This document shows, in pieces, positions 33,383 to 45,054 of a stretch of 64,000 nt of DNA (within the stretch, counting starts at the first letter, position 1; each line of letters starts with the position of its first letter). The notes below the pieces were generated by a model that had not been told where the DNA came from, searched no databases, and saw only the letters and a list, made by a program, of their open reading frames with translations. Position numbers and translations under genes: made by a program. This DNA is from Eupeodes corollae (taxonomy: Eukaryota > Arthropoda > Insecta > Diptera > Syrphidae), in contig NC_079149.1 in the NCBI RefSeq assembly GCF_945859685.1, positions 128,738,065 to 128,802,064 of the forward strand, written 5' to 3'.

Positions 33383-35952
33383 CTCAATTTGAATTCACTT
33401 TTTACTCACAAATTTTTTCATCAATTCAAAATTTGACAGGCGGTATTGAATAAATTTAAATGGCAAATGAAAACATGTAAATTTTCTGTGTGAACGATTT
33501 TCGGTTTTCGAAAACTTTTTGGCAAAAACGTGGTTTTGGATTTGATTTGAAAAGGCTATTATTCTCTTTTTCTTGATAGAACTTAAATGTGTTTTTTTTT
33601 ATGCGTATGACTCCTCTATAATGCTTTGCTCAATTTAAACTTGGCTAAGTTATGGAGAGTTATTTATTGGAGCTGCATACCAAGCAGTGTAGAAATTATT
33701 ACATCATCAAAATCAAAATCTGTCAATTTTTTAAAGGTAAATGTCAGAAAGTTTACACAAAATAACCATTTAAAATAAGACAACTCAAATAGTAATGCAG
33801 AAAAATGGATAGTTTAGACTGCAATAATACATTTTTGGCGGGTGCGTTGAAAGGGAGTCAAACACACTTTTTCTTACAAATTATTATATATTGACACTTC
33901 TTTTGTTTATTTTATGGATTTAAAGAAACCAGTGAATAATAACTTCCAAGAAATTTTTATTTTCATAAAATGATCTAATAAAACAATTTTCTATAAAATT
34001 ATGTCTTAAAGATGTTTGTACGTTAATTAGTTTTTAAGTTTTAGAAGTATAAACTTTTGTGGTTACTTTTGGTTACTTTAATAAGCTTTTTTTAAAATAG
34101 TGCTTATAACCTTTTTTTGAGTGCTTTTTGAATCCTTTAAAATAAGCCTTGAATCATGAATTTCGGATAATCTGTAAATTTAATGAAGACAAATTTCAAA
34201 AATCTTAGAAATGTAAACTGTCAAATTTAAATTAATCTAAACAAATGTTTGATAGGAATTTTTGAGAAAAAGAGGTTAATTCTTCTAAAAATTAATTTTT
34301 CTGATGTCAATAGTTGATTTTATTATGTTAAGAAATAAAACTGAATCGTGTAACATTTCTCAAAGCAATACAAATATTCAATGATAGCAATAATGGTCGG
34401 TTATTGAGTGACAGGTTTCAATACTGAAAACCAATGAATAACTAAGACCTGTCCATTAATCTTAAATATGACTTATTAAGCAATTATAGCTATTATTGGT
34501 TTTCATCATTAAAACCAATCACTAGAATTTGACAGATTTGTTATAGCTTTCATTTAAAACCAATGAAATATCTGGAAAAATGTTTACATCTCAAAACATT
34601 CAGTTTATAGACGAAATTCTTTTTACACACTTTTTATAAAAATAAATAAATATATTTTACTGGGCATATTAATTTAGTTCTGAGAAGGTGTTTTCAATGA
34701 GGTATCCAACCTGTCAATTTTATTTTCAATGCTCCACTTTAAACTTAAATATACTAAATTAGGTGGCTCAACATTCCGTAGAGAACTAGTGCATAGGGAC
34801 CTAAAACTCTCAACCATTACTGTGTGCGAGTACTGATGTCAGGGATGAACAATTATGCTTGATTTTTATCAGGAATTTTTGTTCAATGATGGAAGTTTTC
34901 AATGAAGGTTAAAGCGACCTGTCAAAAAATTAAAGTGAGGAAAACATGAGAGTTTTTAATTCGGGGCGAATAAAGTTTGACAAGGAGCCACAGCCAAACA
35001 CCATTCACCACCGAAACCAAAACCAGCGATTATTTTACTCGTTGCGAGTTGTATATTAGGATTTTAAAAGTAAAAGTATGTATCATAAATCAAATAGAAA
35101 CTATATTGCTATCGTTTTGTTAAGAATTTGTGTGGAAATATGTCTTCAAAAGTATATTAACTCACATTTTGTAATTCATTCGTCGTTCGTTGGTCGCTCT
35201 CATGTGAATACTACTTAACAGCTGATAAACTCTTAAAACCTTTATTATTTTGAGTGTCATGGTACAAATCTTTTAGAACAATTTTTAATCACTCTGATTA
35301 GAGAATCCAATGAATTGCGTAAGTAGGTAATTTCATTTCAGTTTTGACAATCTACCCATGTTATGTCAAAAAATCACTTCAAATCTATAAGAAATGTATT
35401 CATTTAATTCTGTAATTTGTATGATTAACTCTAAAAAATATATATTTGTTTGTCTCAAAACGTTAATGAGCTATTTAAGACGGTTGTTGGTACAAATTAC
35501 TTTCTTAAATAAAACACAAAACACTTTTTGGTATAATATGTAGATATTAATTTTATCGTTTTATTGAAAATGTTTATTTACTAACCAATGTTTATAAATA
35601 AGCTAAATTCAAACATTAAAAACTAACTTTTCAATTATATTCAGTAACTAAACCTCAACTTTTGTATAGCTACTTTAACTTTAAACGTAATTTTTGAATC
35701 TACCTAAAAAAGATGTTAAAACTAAAAAACTTTGTTGTATTCTTAATTCATTAACTTATTAAAATCTCAAAATATGGTAAATTTCCTTTAAATAGTCTTG
35801 TATGCAAAACTATCGTAGATATGGTAATACAATCTATGTGATATTATGTGCTTTCACTACTTTCAATATGTCTTAAGTCATACATTGATATATTTATTTG
35901 TCCATCTGCCAACAGCTTTTTTTTAGCAGTACAAAATCCTTGGAGATGATTG
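33383..35952. other. Intergenic AT-rich DNA, no gene seen
   Basis: About 2.6 kb with frequent TGTCA/TGACAG words and no credible frame. A 27-codon frame near 33652 ends at a GTAAAT sequence but has no recognisable match. The part next to 35953 should hold the sarcoglycan 3' UTR. Confidence 0.45.
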
Positions 35953-38465
35953 TCATATATCCACTCCGTTCTTTCCAACACTAGGTGATTTATATGGTGG
36001 TGGTTTAGGTCTCAAATAAGTATTCGGTGGGCTTTCATTGGCATAAATACTGTTATTTGGGCTTTAGAAATAATAAAATTAGATTTTTTAAAAATCATCA
36101 CTGTCATTCTGTTTTACCTTTGTGAATGTAAACTGACATTATCCAAGAGTAAATTCGGATCCTTAAGGCTACGTAAAGTTGTCGTAGGTTGATTATTTGT
36201 TTCAGAACATTGTACCATTTGAACTGTTGACACAGAATGATTTTCCTTATCCCTGAAAAATAATTGAAGTTTTCTTAAAAATAAATTTTTAATACAAAAT
36301 TGTAATGAAATAAATCAAATTAAAAAAAATAAAAGAAAAACTTATTAGATAAAACAAAACTAAAAACAAAACCAGTTATGTGACAGCTCTAAAGCTCATT
36401 TTGACAGTTTTAACATTGGCTCAATTTGACGGTGTTCACATAAGAATATTCTGAAGCATCTTATTTTAACGTTTCATACTATTTGTATATTTGTAATGAG
36501 ACAGAATCACAAATTTGTTTTTTTAAATGAATTATAATTAGAAGAAATGCTATAACGTCAAAATGAGTTATCTTGTAAAAGTCAAGTGTAAGCCCCACCT
36601 AGAAATAATTGACAAGTTCTGACAGTCAGCTGCTGTTTCCGATTCAGAAATGTATTGTTGGAACACATTAGACACATCCATTTTATTTAAAATTTTAAAT
36701 CAAAACAAAAGTCAAAACACCGAAAGTTACGAGTAAACAATTTTTTTTTTTTTCAATGAAAAAATTAAACGTCAAAATTTCGCAAGCAATTAATATGCCG
36801 GGCAATTAAATTGAGAACGAAGAGAGTGGAGAATTGTACTAAGAAAATGACACATTTCGTCGTTCAGCAGCGTATTGAAAAACGAAATTTTTCGTTTATG
36901 ATTTCTTTATGTCATTTTTGTATGGGAATTCTCATTTGGCATCAGCAGCGTACTAGGCTTTATAAACAAACAAAATGTCATATTATTTATAAAATCGTTA
37001 ACTCATGTTTAAGCTTAAATCTTTACACCTTGAAACTAAGCCTTATCTAAATATAATTCTTAATCCAATTCCTTTATATTTAGATTTTAGTATTAAAGAA
37101 AAAACAAACCAAATCAAAGCAGTTTAAGAGAATCAAAGCAAACTATTACATAAAATAAAAGCCGTCTTTTACCTGGCTTTTTTGTTATCCTCGCAAATAT
37201 GAAAAATATTCGCAAAGAAATATTCTGACTGAGGATCATATCTTGAATAAATAAGAAATAATAATAGAAACAAAATAAAATACGATTTTAAATAGTTTTC
37301 GAATATCCCTTCCACCTCAAGACATCCCTGCCTTTAAAATGGAGTCAGGAGACATATGAAATCCTTAAAGCAAATTACTTAATTTTTTACATATCATTTG
37401 CTTCAAGGATTTAAAATTTTATATTTTCTTACTTAACTTACAATTTTTCATGTTGAAAACACAGTACCGCCGATAAAATACCTAAAAGCACAGCAAAAAT
37501 CATTCCAGGGATGGCAAAAGCGAATGCGAACTCGTCGATGTAATTTCGCTGAGGTGCATCTTCTCTGGCAATACCGTGCCAACGATCTGTTCGTTTCAGA
37601 GTACTCAACTCAGATCCATGATATCCTTTCATTCCATGATTGTGGAAGAGGATTTCCGGTGAAATCTCAACTCCAATCATTTTAAAAGCACACCAATCCA
37701 GCTTAAATCCAGCGTTTTCGAAAATCTTTTGAACCGATGTTCTTTTATAGGTGCAAGAGGGAAGCTTGTAGAGTGGACGAACTTCCTCCTGGAGTTCCTT
37801 AAGTCGTGCAGAGAATTGGGCAAAGCTTCCCAAATGAACAATGACTCTATACAAAAAGTTTTTAATTGAAAAATTGGCATTCTCATTTAAGGTCTTAAAA
37901 AAACTCACCCTTCTCTCTGTTGAGGCTTCAATGGCAACCTGCCTCCCATGTTCACAGCCGATTCCATAAACACCAAACTCAAATCATTCTCACTCTCTGG
38001 CCACAAGTCCTTACGGAATATATTCCTTAAATTTTCCACCCTTCCCGGGTCCATGAGATGTACCCAATTCAGATTATCAATTTTCATTTGAATAACATTT
38101 GGCGATGGGAATTTGTGGTTGATGTAGATTGAGAGAACATTCTTTCGAGTTTCATAGTTCTGCCGATTTAGGGCAACAATATCGAGACTTATTTTCTTCC
38201 CAGCCAAACGGTCAGGGGGCGTTCCATAGAGGAATCCAGAGTGGTATTCATTGCTGTACATATACCGCAGCCAAATGGGCAGGTCTGGATAGCCCTCGAT
38301 TGATGGCCTATAACGATATTGATCAGTGAGACCTTGATGTGTCCAATTGAACATGTGGGGTTCTATTTTAAAGGTGAAGAGCTCCCCCACTGATGCTTGC
38401 TCAATGGCCAGAGCAGCTCCAGCAAAGAAAATCCAGGAAAATACCAATTTCAACAACATTTTCAT
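35953..38465 (-). CDS. Scgalpha: Alpha/epsilon-sarcoglycan, five exons, 424 residues
   Basis: Exons, - strand: 38465-37909, 37846-37442, 37241-37173, 36252-36118 and 36061-35953. All junctions are GT-AG and the lengths sum to 1,275 nt in frame. A signal peptide (residues 1-20, WIFFAGAALA) is followed by the cadherin-like extracellular domain with GYPDLPIWLRYMY and GFLYGTPPD, family hallmarks. A sequon NWT lies at residue 40, and the cysteine-containing region CTYKRTSVQ…LDWCAFK sits before the membrane. One transmembrane helix (AFAIPGMIFAVLLGILSAVL, about residues 291-315) leads to a cytoplasmic tail ending RPKPPPYKSPS and GKNGVDI. Sarcoglycans are part of the dystrophin-glycoprotein complex at the muscle sarcolemma. 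The start ATG is the first before the signal peptide. The third exon is only 69 nt and its acceptor was chosen because it keeps the frame (YDPQSEYFFANIF). The gene appears intact. Confidence 0.92.
36253..37172 (-). other. Intron 3 of the sarcoglycan gene (920 bp)
   Basis: The largest intron of this gene. It is AT-rich with TGACAG words and no embedded gene. The + strand open frame at 36811-37050 has no domain. Confidence 0.6.
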
Positions 38466-40276
38466 TCGAAAATTTTATCTTCCAACAAAAATTATTTATT
38501 TTTTTAAACAAATTCACAGTTTTTAACCATAAAAATACATATTTTCAAGTTTTCCTCTTTTCATCAAATTTTCCAAAAATAAAATCGATTTTTCACACAC
38601 TGCGTTGTTGGAGCAAAACTTATGAAGAAGAAGAAAATGAATTTTCATTGATGATGGACTTTGGGGAACTGATTCTTAATGAAGGTGAGAGGAAAATTCT
38701 TCCCTGTCTGGTGTGTGTTTGATGATGTTTGCGGTGTCTGTTGTGGGTGTTATGAGCTTGGGTGGGTGGAATTTCGAACTGGCGGCTCTCTGTTATGGGA
38801 TTTTCTTGAGAGAGGATTTTGTGAGAGATGGATTTTTTTGTTGTCATCAATTTAGAAAACCAAGAGATGTTACAATTTTGGATTCTGCCATACATTTAAT
38901 ATTAAGTATAATCATTTTTTAAATTACAAGCAAATAAAGTACCTACTATGGTACATTTTAAAATTTATGGTTCTTAAATGTAGGAACTGTCATTTAAGAA
39001 CTTTCTACGGCAAGTATAAAAGAAATTCATTGTTAGACCAAATTTTAAAAAATGCTTAGATCCGAGGACCCACAATTTTATGCCAAATCCAAACTATCAG
39101 ATTTAACCCTTAGAAAATTTGCGCATTTCTCACAAATCGCAGTAACGTGGAAAAGGTTTTAATGGTTTAGGTAGGAATTGGTTGCCAAAGATCTAACTTG
39201 ACAGTTCTTTTATATTTGTATACCGTTGTAATTGCAAGATGGATGATTTCTTACTTAATTTTCATTTTCTTCGTTAAACGTAAATTCACTAGCGTTTTAT
39301 TTTTTGTTCAGTTTTGTGCGTCTGGCAAAACAACTCAGTTCAATTTTTTTTATTGTTCAGTTCTCAGCTTGACATCACTGGACTAGTGTCATTTGTATTA
39401 CCTGTCACTTTCAACTTTGACAACTTCAACAATATGTTTGCTAAATGGGATTTTCCATTGGTTAGATTGGGTCAAAACGTTATTTAAGTAAATTTATTTA
39501 TTTTACCAATGTAATACACCAGAACATGCATGTGGTCTTCTGTCTTAGCATTTCTTAAGTATCGAAATCATTCTGCATTAGGGTTTTGGTTTATAATAAT
39601 TATAAAAGTAAATTATTTGAAATCTTAATACTTTATGGTTTGATAAAAAATTATAATTAGTAAGGTTCAAAAACGTTCTATTTTTTGGTTTGAAACTTGA
39701 AAAGTTTGGCAGTCCCATTGTTTTATATGACTCAATAAAGTCCAAACTAACCTGTCAAATTATCTCGGTGGTTTATGAATTCCTTAAAAGTCCCTACGCT
39801 TTGAGGTGATAAGATAAGAAGAAAGTATGTCTTTACATTTTTGTTCAGTAAGGTTTAGCAATTCATCATAAATCGTTTGAAGCTAGAAAAATGAACAAAT
39901 AGTTGACATTTGCTTTGACATAAAATAATTAATTGGTAAATGTCATAGAAAAGTGATTAAGCTGATTTTTTTGGTAAAATATGGTTTCTTCAATAAGCAA
40001 GCTTGTCTGAATGGGCGAAGAAAATTCTTAAACCATTATCACTTAACGTTCTAAGTCATATCAGCATAATCAGAATCTCACGTTTCATAAGGGACTCAAA
40101 CTGGTTCCATTGAGATTAGGAGGAAGCCTCAAGATTCACAATGGGCCATTAAACTGGCCAAAGTGTGTCCCTTTATGTTATGTTGATGTTATTTTGGTTC
40201 CAACAAGACGGTATAACTTGTCAGACAGCGTCTAGCCTAGCCATTAATTTATTGAAAAGTCAATTTCGAAACACTT
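38466..40276. other. 5' flank of sarcoglycan and intergenic DNA, no gene seen
   Basis: The region upstream of the sarcoglycan start carries a purine-rich patch near 38620-38640 and possible promoter sequence. The rest is AT-rich with TGACAG words and no coding frame. Confidence 0.4.
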
Positions 40277-40628
40277 ATGGCTGAATCACATACACGCTTC
40301 AGCTTCGGCTTCGCCTGACGTTTACTAGTTCAGCCATAGGAATTCAATGCATGCTATCACAATGTAGCTTCGACCTCACGTTTTGTTTGACAATCGTAAG
40401 GAAAAGAATGTAATGTAACGTAATGTGACTCCAAACGGAAGCTCTAGGTTAATTTTCTGAACATTTGCTTTGTCTGACAGCTCATCAGCAGGAAAAAAAA
40501 TGTCAACAAACAAAATATTTGCTCTTTGGAGGGATGAAATAATAGAAATGTCATTCAAAGCAACCTCGAAGCAGGCCTAACGCAACGGAGACGAAGCCGA
40601 AGCTGAAGCGTGTATGTGTTTCAGCCAT
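40277..40628 (+). mobile_element. Palindromic MITE, copy H (full)
   Basis: ATGGCTGAATCACATACACGC at the left, GTATGTGTTTCAGCCAT at the right, 352 bp, internal order as copy A. A LINE tail, (TTAC)n on the + strand, begins at its right border, so the LINE and MITE insertions abut. Confidence 0.85.
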
Positions 40629-41340
40629 TACTTACTTACGGTGGCGCTACAGTCCTGTGTGAACTAGGGCCTCACCCAACAAACTTCTCCATCTAGCTCG
40701 GTCCCTAGCTAGATGTCTCCAGTTTCGCGCTCCAAGTTGGGTGAGGTCACTTTCAACTTGTGCGCGCCACCTGATCTATGACCCATCCATCTTAGTCGTT
40801 GGACTTTTACCCTTTTGGTTAAGTCGTCGTCCCATCTTCTCCTCCACTCCTCTTCGACGCATACGGGACCGTAGATCACACGAAGAATTTTTCTCTCGAA
40901 CCGACCGACCCAAGGTGCTTTCATCTGCTTTTGTCAAAGCCCATGCTTCTGCACCGTATAGCAGGACGGGGATGACAAGGGTCTTATATAGCAACACTTT
41001 GTTCCCTCGCGAGAGGACTTTACCACTTTGCTTTCTTAGTCCAAAAAAACAGCGATTAACAAGAGTTATTCTGCGTTTGATCTCAGCTCTGTTGTTGTTT
41101 TTTGCGTTTACAGTGGAGCCTAGGTAGACGAAGTCCTTGACTACATCAAAGTTACGTGTGTCGATGGTGACTTTGTGTTTCCCTCATTAACCGTTAAGCC
41201 CATTTTTTCTGCCTCTGCCTCAATACTTACAAAAGCCCCATTGACATCACGCTGAATTCTTCTGATTATGTCAATGTCATCAGCATATGCTAGTAATTGG
41301 TCATCCTGTCAACGGACGAGTTTGGCAGAAATTAGACACG
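40629..41340 (-). mobile_element. LINE 3' fragment, copy 1 (RT motif C to 3' end)
   Basis: On the - strand, LLAYADDIDIIRRIQRDVNG (about 41270-41330) is RT motif C. It is followed by TLVIPVLLYGAEAWALTKAD (about 40930-40990) and FERKILRVIYGPVCVEEEWR, then a GHRSGGAH region. The 3' end reads AGGCCCTAGTTCACACAGGA and continues to CCACC, followed by a GTAAGTAAGTAA tail at 40629-40639. The C-terminal block is common in arthropod LINE ORF2 proteins annotated as endonuclease-reverse transcriptase. The 5' part is missing and frameshifts are present. Confidence 0.8.
40640..40672 (-). other. LINE 3' terminal sequence shared with the SINE at 43210-43242
   Basis: These 33 nt of the - strand match the SINE tail at 28 positions: AGGCCCT, GTTCACA, GGACTGT, GC and CCACC are identical. 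Shared 3' ends are how LINE reverse transcriptases recognise partner SINE RNAs. Confidence 0.8.
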
Positions 41341-41579
41341 GCCTTGAAATCGATGAAAAGATGGTTACGAAGATTTCGAAAGTAGTAATGTAAACTGGCT
41401 CCTTTGATCGTGCGACTTAACGACTCTCGATTAATTTGTGTGAGGCTTTGTTAAGTAAATGCCAACAAAACAGCATAAGAAGCCTATTTTCAAGCCACCA
41501 TAAATGCTATACGACCAGATTTATTGAAAAAAGTAGTGAAATTAAAACTGTACGATTGGTCTATGAAATATACCGGAAA

Positions 41580-42560
41580 TTACTTTCGCACGCCAAGTTG
41601 GTTGAGGTCATCTCCTACCTGGGTGCGCCACCTGAGTCGCGGTCTTCCTCTCCTGCGCCGTCCATCGGGATTGGATTCGAAGACCTTCCGGGCTGGAGCG
41701 TTGATGTCCATCCGCTCTACATGACCTAGCCAACTAAGCCGTTGGACTTTAATTCTGCTAACTAGGTCAGTGTCGCTGTACAGCCCGTAGAGTTCGTCGT
41801 TATATCTTCTCCTCCATTCACCATCTATGCGTACGGGACCAAAAATCACCCGAAGAATTTTTCTCTCGAAGCATCCTAAAACGATCTCATCTTATTTTGA
41901 CAGGGTCCAGGCCTCAGCGCCATAAATGAGAACCGGGATGATGAGTGTCTTATGGATGGTGATTTTAAATGCTCGAGAGTACTTTACTTTTCAATTACTT
42001 TCTAAGTCTAAAGAAGCAGCAGCGATTTGCAAGAGTTATTTTTCGTTTGATTTCAGCGCTGGTGTCGTTGTCTATGTTCATAGCGGACAAAGTCCTTAAC
42101 TAACTGACGTTTTTTCCAAGACGTCGTTGTTCAATGTCCTTTTTTTATGACAGCATATTCTTGGTCTTGCGCTCATTGACCACTAAACCCATCTTCTTTG
42201 CTTCCGTCGCAATGCTCAAAAACGCTCCACCCACATCACGCTTTCATCTGCCAGTATCATTTGCGTATAAGTTTGACAGGAATGCCAAAACTGGACATTG
42301 CTCTGTAGAGCTCTTCCCTATAGATGCTGTCATACGCGGCTTTAAAATCGATAAAGAGATGGTGGATTTGAAGTTCCTGGGTTTTTTCCAAGATCTGCCG
42401 TAGTGTGAATCTTTGGTCGTTAGTGGACTTTCCTGGTCTGAAGCCACACGGATAATTACCTATCAGGTTGTTGACGAACGGCTTCAGACGTCCACATAAT
42501 ATGGCAGAGAGGATCTTATACGCAATGTTAAGAAGACTGGTTTTGTATGACGTCTCTCTA
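41580..42560 (-). mobile_element. LINE fragment, copy 2 (RT palm to C-terminus)
   Basis: On the - strand, from about 42550: LLNIAYKILSAILCGRLKPF, GFRPGKSTNDQRFTLRQILE and the motif A FIDFKAAYDSIYREELYRAM. The frame then breaks repeatedly (motif B/C region degraded) and ends with GPVRIDGEWRRRYNDELYGL, RLSWLGHVERMD and RRRRGRPRLRWRTQV. It overlaps copy 1 in content, so these are two elements in head-to-tail order. The 3' untranslated tail is absent. Confidence 0.8.
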
Positions 42561-42917
42561 TAATTTAAAATTTAATTGAAGTCACTTACGTCATTGGTAG
42601 ATATTTGAGATGAACCAAACTTTAAGCGTTTTCGTCTAGATGAAAAAATAACTAATTTTTAACTGTCAACGAAGAATTATTTATGTCAAAAAATGTATCC
42701 TGGATCTGTTAACGATTTCTTTTTAAAACCAAAATGTCAAACATAAATTAAAATCTAAATCTCAAATCAGGATTTTAGAACTATCAGATTAAAATCCTTT
42801 AAAAATGAAAAACAAATATAAATGAAATGTTGTCCAGCACTGAATGTGGCACCTTGATACAATATTTGATTTTAAATTGATATAAAATCTTAAGTTGTTT
42901 CCGCTTATAAACTATTT
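42561..42917. other. Noncoding, no gene seen
   Basis: AT-rich spacer between the LINE fragment and the SINE with a few TGTCAA words. Confidence 0.5.
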
Positions 42918-42930
42918 ATAATTGAAGGGA

Positions 42931-43259
42931 GTAGTACCCGTGGCATGATGGTTAGTGCGTTGGACTGTCATGCAAGGGGTCTTGGGTTCAATCCCTGCCT
43001 GTGCCACCTTAATTAAAAAAAAAAAAAATAATAATAATTTTCGCGGGTACTGCCTCTTGCGAGGAATTGACAAATCCTTCAAGAGTAATTCTTGTCATGA
43101 AAAAGTGCTTTCTCAAACTAGCCGTTCGGATTCGGCCTAAAATTGTAGGTCCCTTCCATTCCTGACAACAGTACTCGCACACAGGAATGGATGAGAGTTG
43201 TAAGTCACTAGGCCCTGGTTCACAACGGACTGTTGCACCACCCCATTTGATTTGATTTG
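42931..43259 (+). mobile_element. tRNA-derived SINE with 13-bp target-site duplication
   Basis: The head (42931 to about 43007) is tRNA-like: A-box TGGTTAGTGCGTTGG (about 42949-42963), anticodon-loop-like CTGTCAT (GTC would be Asp) and B-box GGTTCAATCCC (42985-42995). A poly-A/AAT stretch and a unique body follow. The end is AGGCCCTGGTTCACAACGGA…CCACC (43210-43242) plus a TTTGATTTGATTTG tail. ATAATTGAAGGGA flanks both sides exactly (42918-42930 and 43260-43272). Transcription would use the internal Pol III promoter. Confidence 0.92.
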
Positions 43260-43272
43260 ATAATTGAAGGGA

Positions 43273-43757
43273 TGACATGTAAATATATGACGTTCAAACT
43301 TGAAAAATCGTAAAATTCGATTTTATAATTTTTTCTTTTTATTGTTCTATAAACAAAAAGTGAAATACGAATTGGCACCACTGAAATAGGAAATTACTCT
43401 CAAAATTCAAAAATTCCCTCTCACAGTTGATTGTTTTTTGACAGATTGCGTTGTAAACAAATAAACAAACCCCCACTCTCTCCGTCCGACACTGGAAATG
43501 CAACACTGACCGCTGACACATCAGTTCAATCATTCCAATTGTCATTTTTATCACAAAAATCGGTTGCTTCGTCTTCGTTTCGTATTTCGTTGCTTGCAAA
43601 ACATGTATCGTCGTACTTTCTGAAGAAGTTTACATATTTTTGATCTTTTAAAAATCAAGTGTCCAACCTACGTGGCAAATTAATTAACAAATAAATTAAA
43701 TGCTTCAATTATAAATATTCTTATCAAATTAAAACAATACATTAAAAACACATAAAA
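43273..43757. other. 5' flank of ALG5, no gene seen
   Basis: Upstream region of ALG5. Small open frames at 43339-43643 on both strands overlap each other and have no domain. A 5' UTR probably lies shortly before 43758. Confidence 0.4.
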
Positions 43758-45054
43758 ATGATGCCCTTGGCAGATTTCATGCAGATGATTCTGTTTATAG
43801 GATCGGCATTTTTTGTTTCCCTGGTGCTGGCGGTAAGTGCTATCTGAAATCCTTTTTGTGAAGTTGAAAAATCATGCACCTTTCATCCACAGCTAGTTAT
43901 TATCCAAAAATCCATAACAAGTCCATTCCCCATAATAAAGCGCCACAAAGAAGAAAAATACTTTGTCGATCCAAATTCTATCAAAAAAGTTGATTTTCCA
44001 TCTATAGACGATGAACCGAGTGTGGATCTGAGTGTTGTGATACCCGCATACGAGGAGGAGAATAGATGTTGGATATTTTAATCATTTTTCACGTGACTAG
44101 TAACACAAAAAACGTTTAAATTGCTTTCTGTTTCAGTGCCAAAGATGCTTGACGAATGTATGGAGTATTTAGAGAATCGATCTAAATCTGGAGAGTTCAC
44201 CTATGAAGTGATTGTTGTGAGTGACGGCAGCCGTGATGGAACTGTGTCACTGGCATTGAAATATTCCAAAAAGTACACGGCCGAGAAGCTGAGAGTTCTC
44301 GAGCTGATTGAGAATCGCGGCAAAGGGGGAGCTGTTCGAATTGTAAATAAACTTTATTCATAATCTTTCTTATCAAAATCTCATCACCTTGACCTAATGT
44401 CCTTCTAGGGAATGCTAAGTAGCAGAGGTAAATGCTTGCTCTTTGCTGACGCTGATGGTGCTACCAAGTTCTCTGATTATGCTAAACTCGAGGACAGCTT
44501 GAAATCCATTACAACAGATTGGAATGTCAACGCAGTGATTGTTGGTTCAAGGGCACATATGGAAGATGAAGCTATTGCTACAAGGACTTTCTTTAGGTTG
44601 AAATACCTACCAAATTTTTAATCTAGAAGAAATATTGAATTTCTTTTATTTTAGAACATTCCTGATGCATGGTTTCCACTTTTTGGTTTGGTTATTCGCT
44701 GTCAAATCCATTCGAGATACCCAATGTGGATTCAAACTTCTTACACGTTCCGCTGCCAAGAAACTTTTCAAGAGTTTGCATGTAGAGAGATGGTAATTCA
44801 ACATTTTCTTTTCAAAAGGCTCTGATAGTTAACTTTCAACTTTTTTCAGGGCTTTTGATGTTGAACTGCTTTATATCGCTGAAAAACTCAAAATTCCAAT
44901 AAAAGAAATCGCTGTAACTTGGACTGAAATTGAAGGATCTAAACTTTCACCATTCTGGTCATGGCTTCAGATGGGTATTGATTTGTTCTTGATTTGGTTC
45001 CGTTATCTGTGTGGAGCATGGAAAATCCAAGAAGAAAAATCACATTCTTCCTAA
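43758..45054 (+). CDS. wol: Dolichyl-phosphate beta-glucosyltransferase (ALG5), six exons, 328 residues
   Basis: Exons: 43758-43832, 43893-44067, 44137-44342, 44409-44596, 44655-44792 and 44850-45054; they total 987 nt in frame. ALG5 transfers glucose from UDP-glucose to dolichyl phosphate on the cytosolic face of the ER, giving the donor for the glucose cap of the N-glycan precursor. An N-terminal membrane anchor lies at about residues 8-30. The GT2 fold starts with DLSVVIPAYEEENR, then VIVVSDGSRDGT (about 109-120), ENRGKGGAVRIGM and a DxD-type metal site FADADGATKF (Asp166, Asp168). It continues with RDTQCGFKLLTRSAAK and ERWAFDVELLYIAEKLKIP. The 328-residue length is typical. Exon 2 uses a weak donor (GTTGGA) and exon 4 a GTTGAA donor, both required by the frame. 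Two ATGs are adjacent (43758, 43761). The Drosophila orthologue is wollknaeuel. The gene appears intact. Confidence 0.94.

Noticed and set aside
36811..37050. A 79-codon + strand frame within the sarcoglycan intron
   Set aside because: AT-rich chance frame with no motif, antisense to an intron.
8917..40558. A recurring - strand peptide (NDISII…SIQRANILFVDIFF type) at 8917-9108, 13362-13634 and 40376-40558
   Set aside because: It lies exactly over the internal block of the MITE family. Repetition comes from the transposon, and the frames have different starts, ends and breaks.
42931..43007. Functional tRNA-Asp gene
   Set aside because: The tRNA-like head has A and B boxes, but it continues into a SINE body with its own tail and target duplications, so it is a retroposon and not a tRNA gene.
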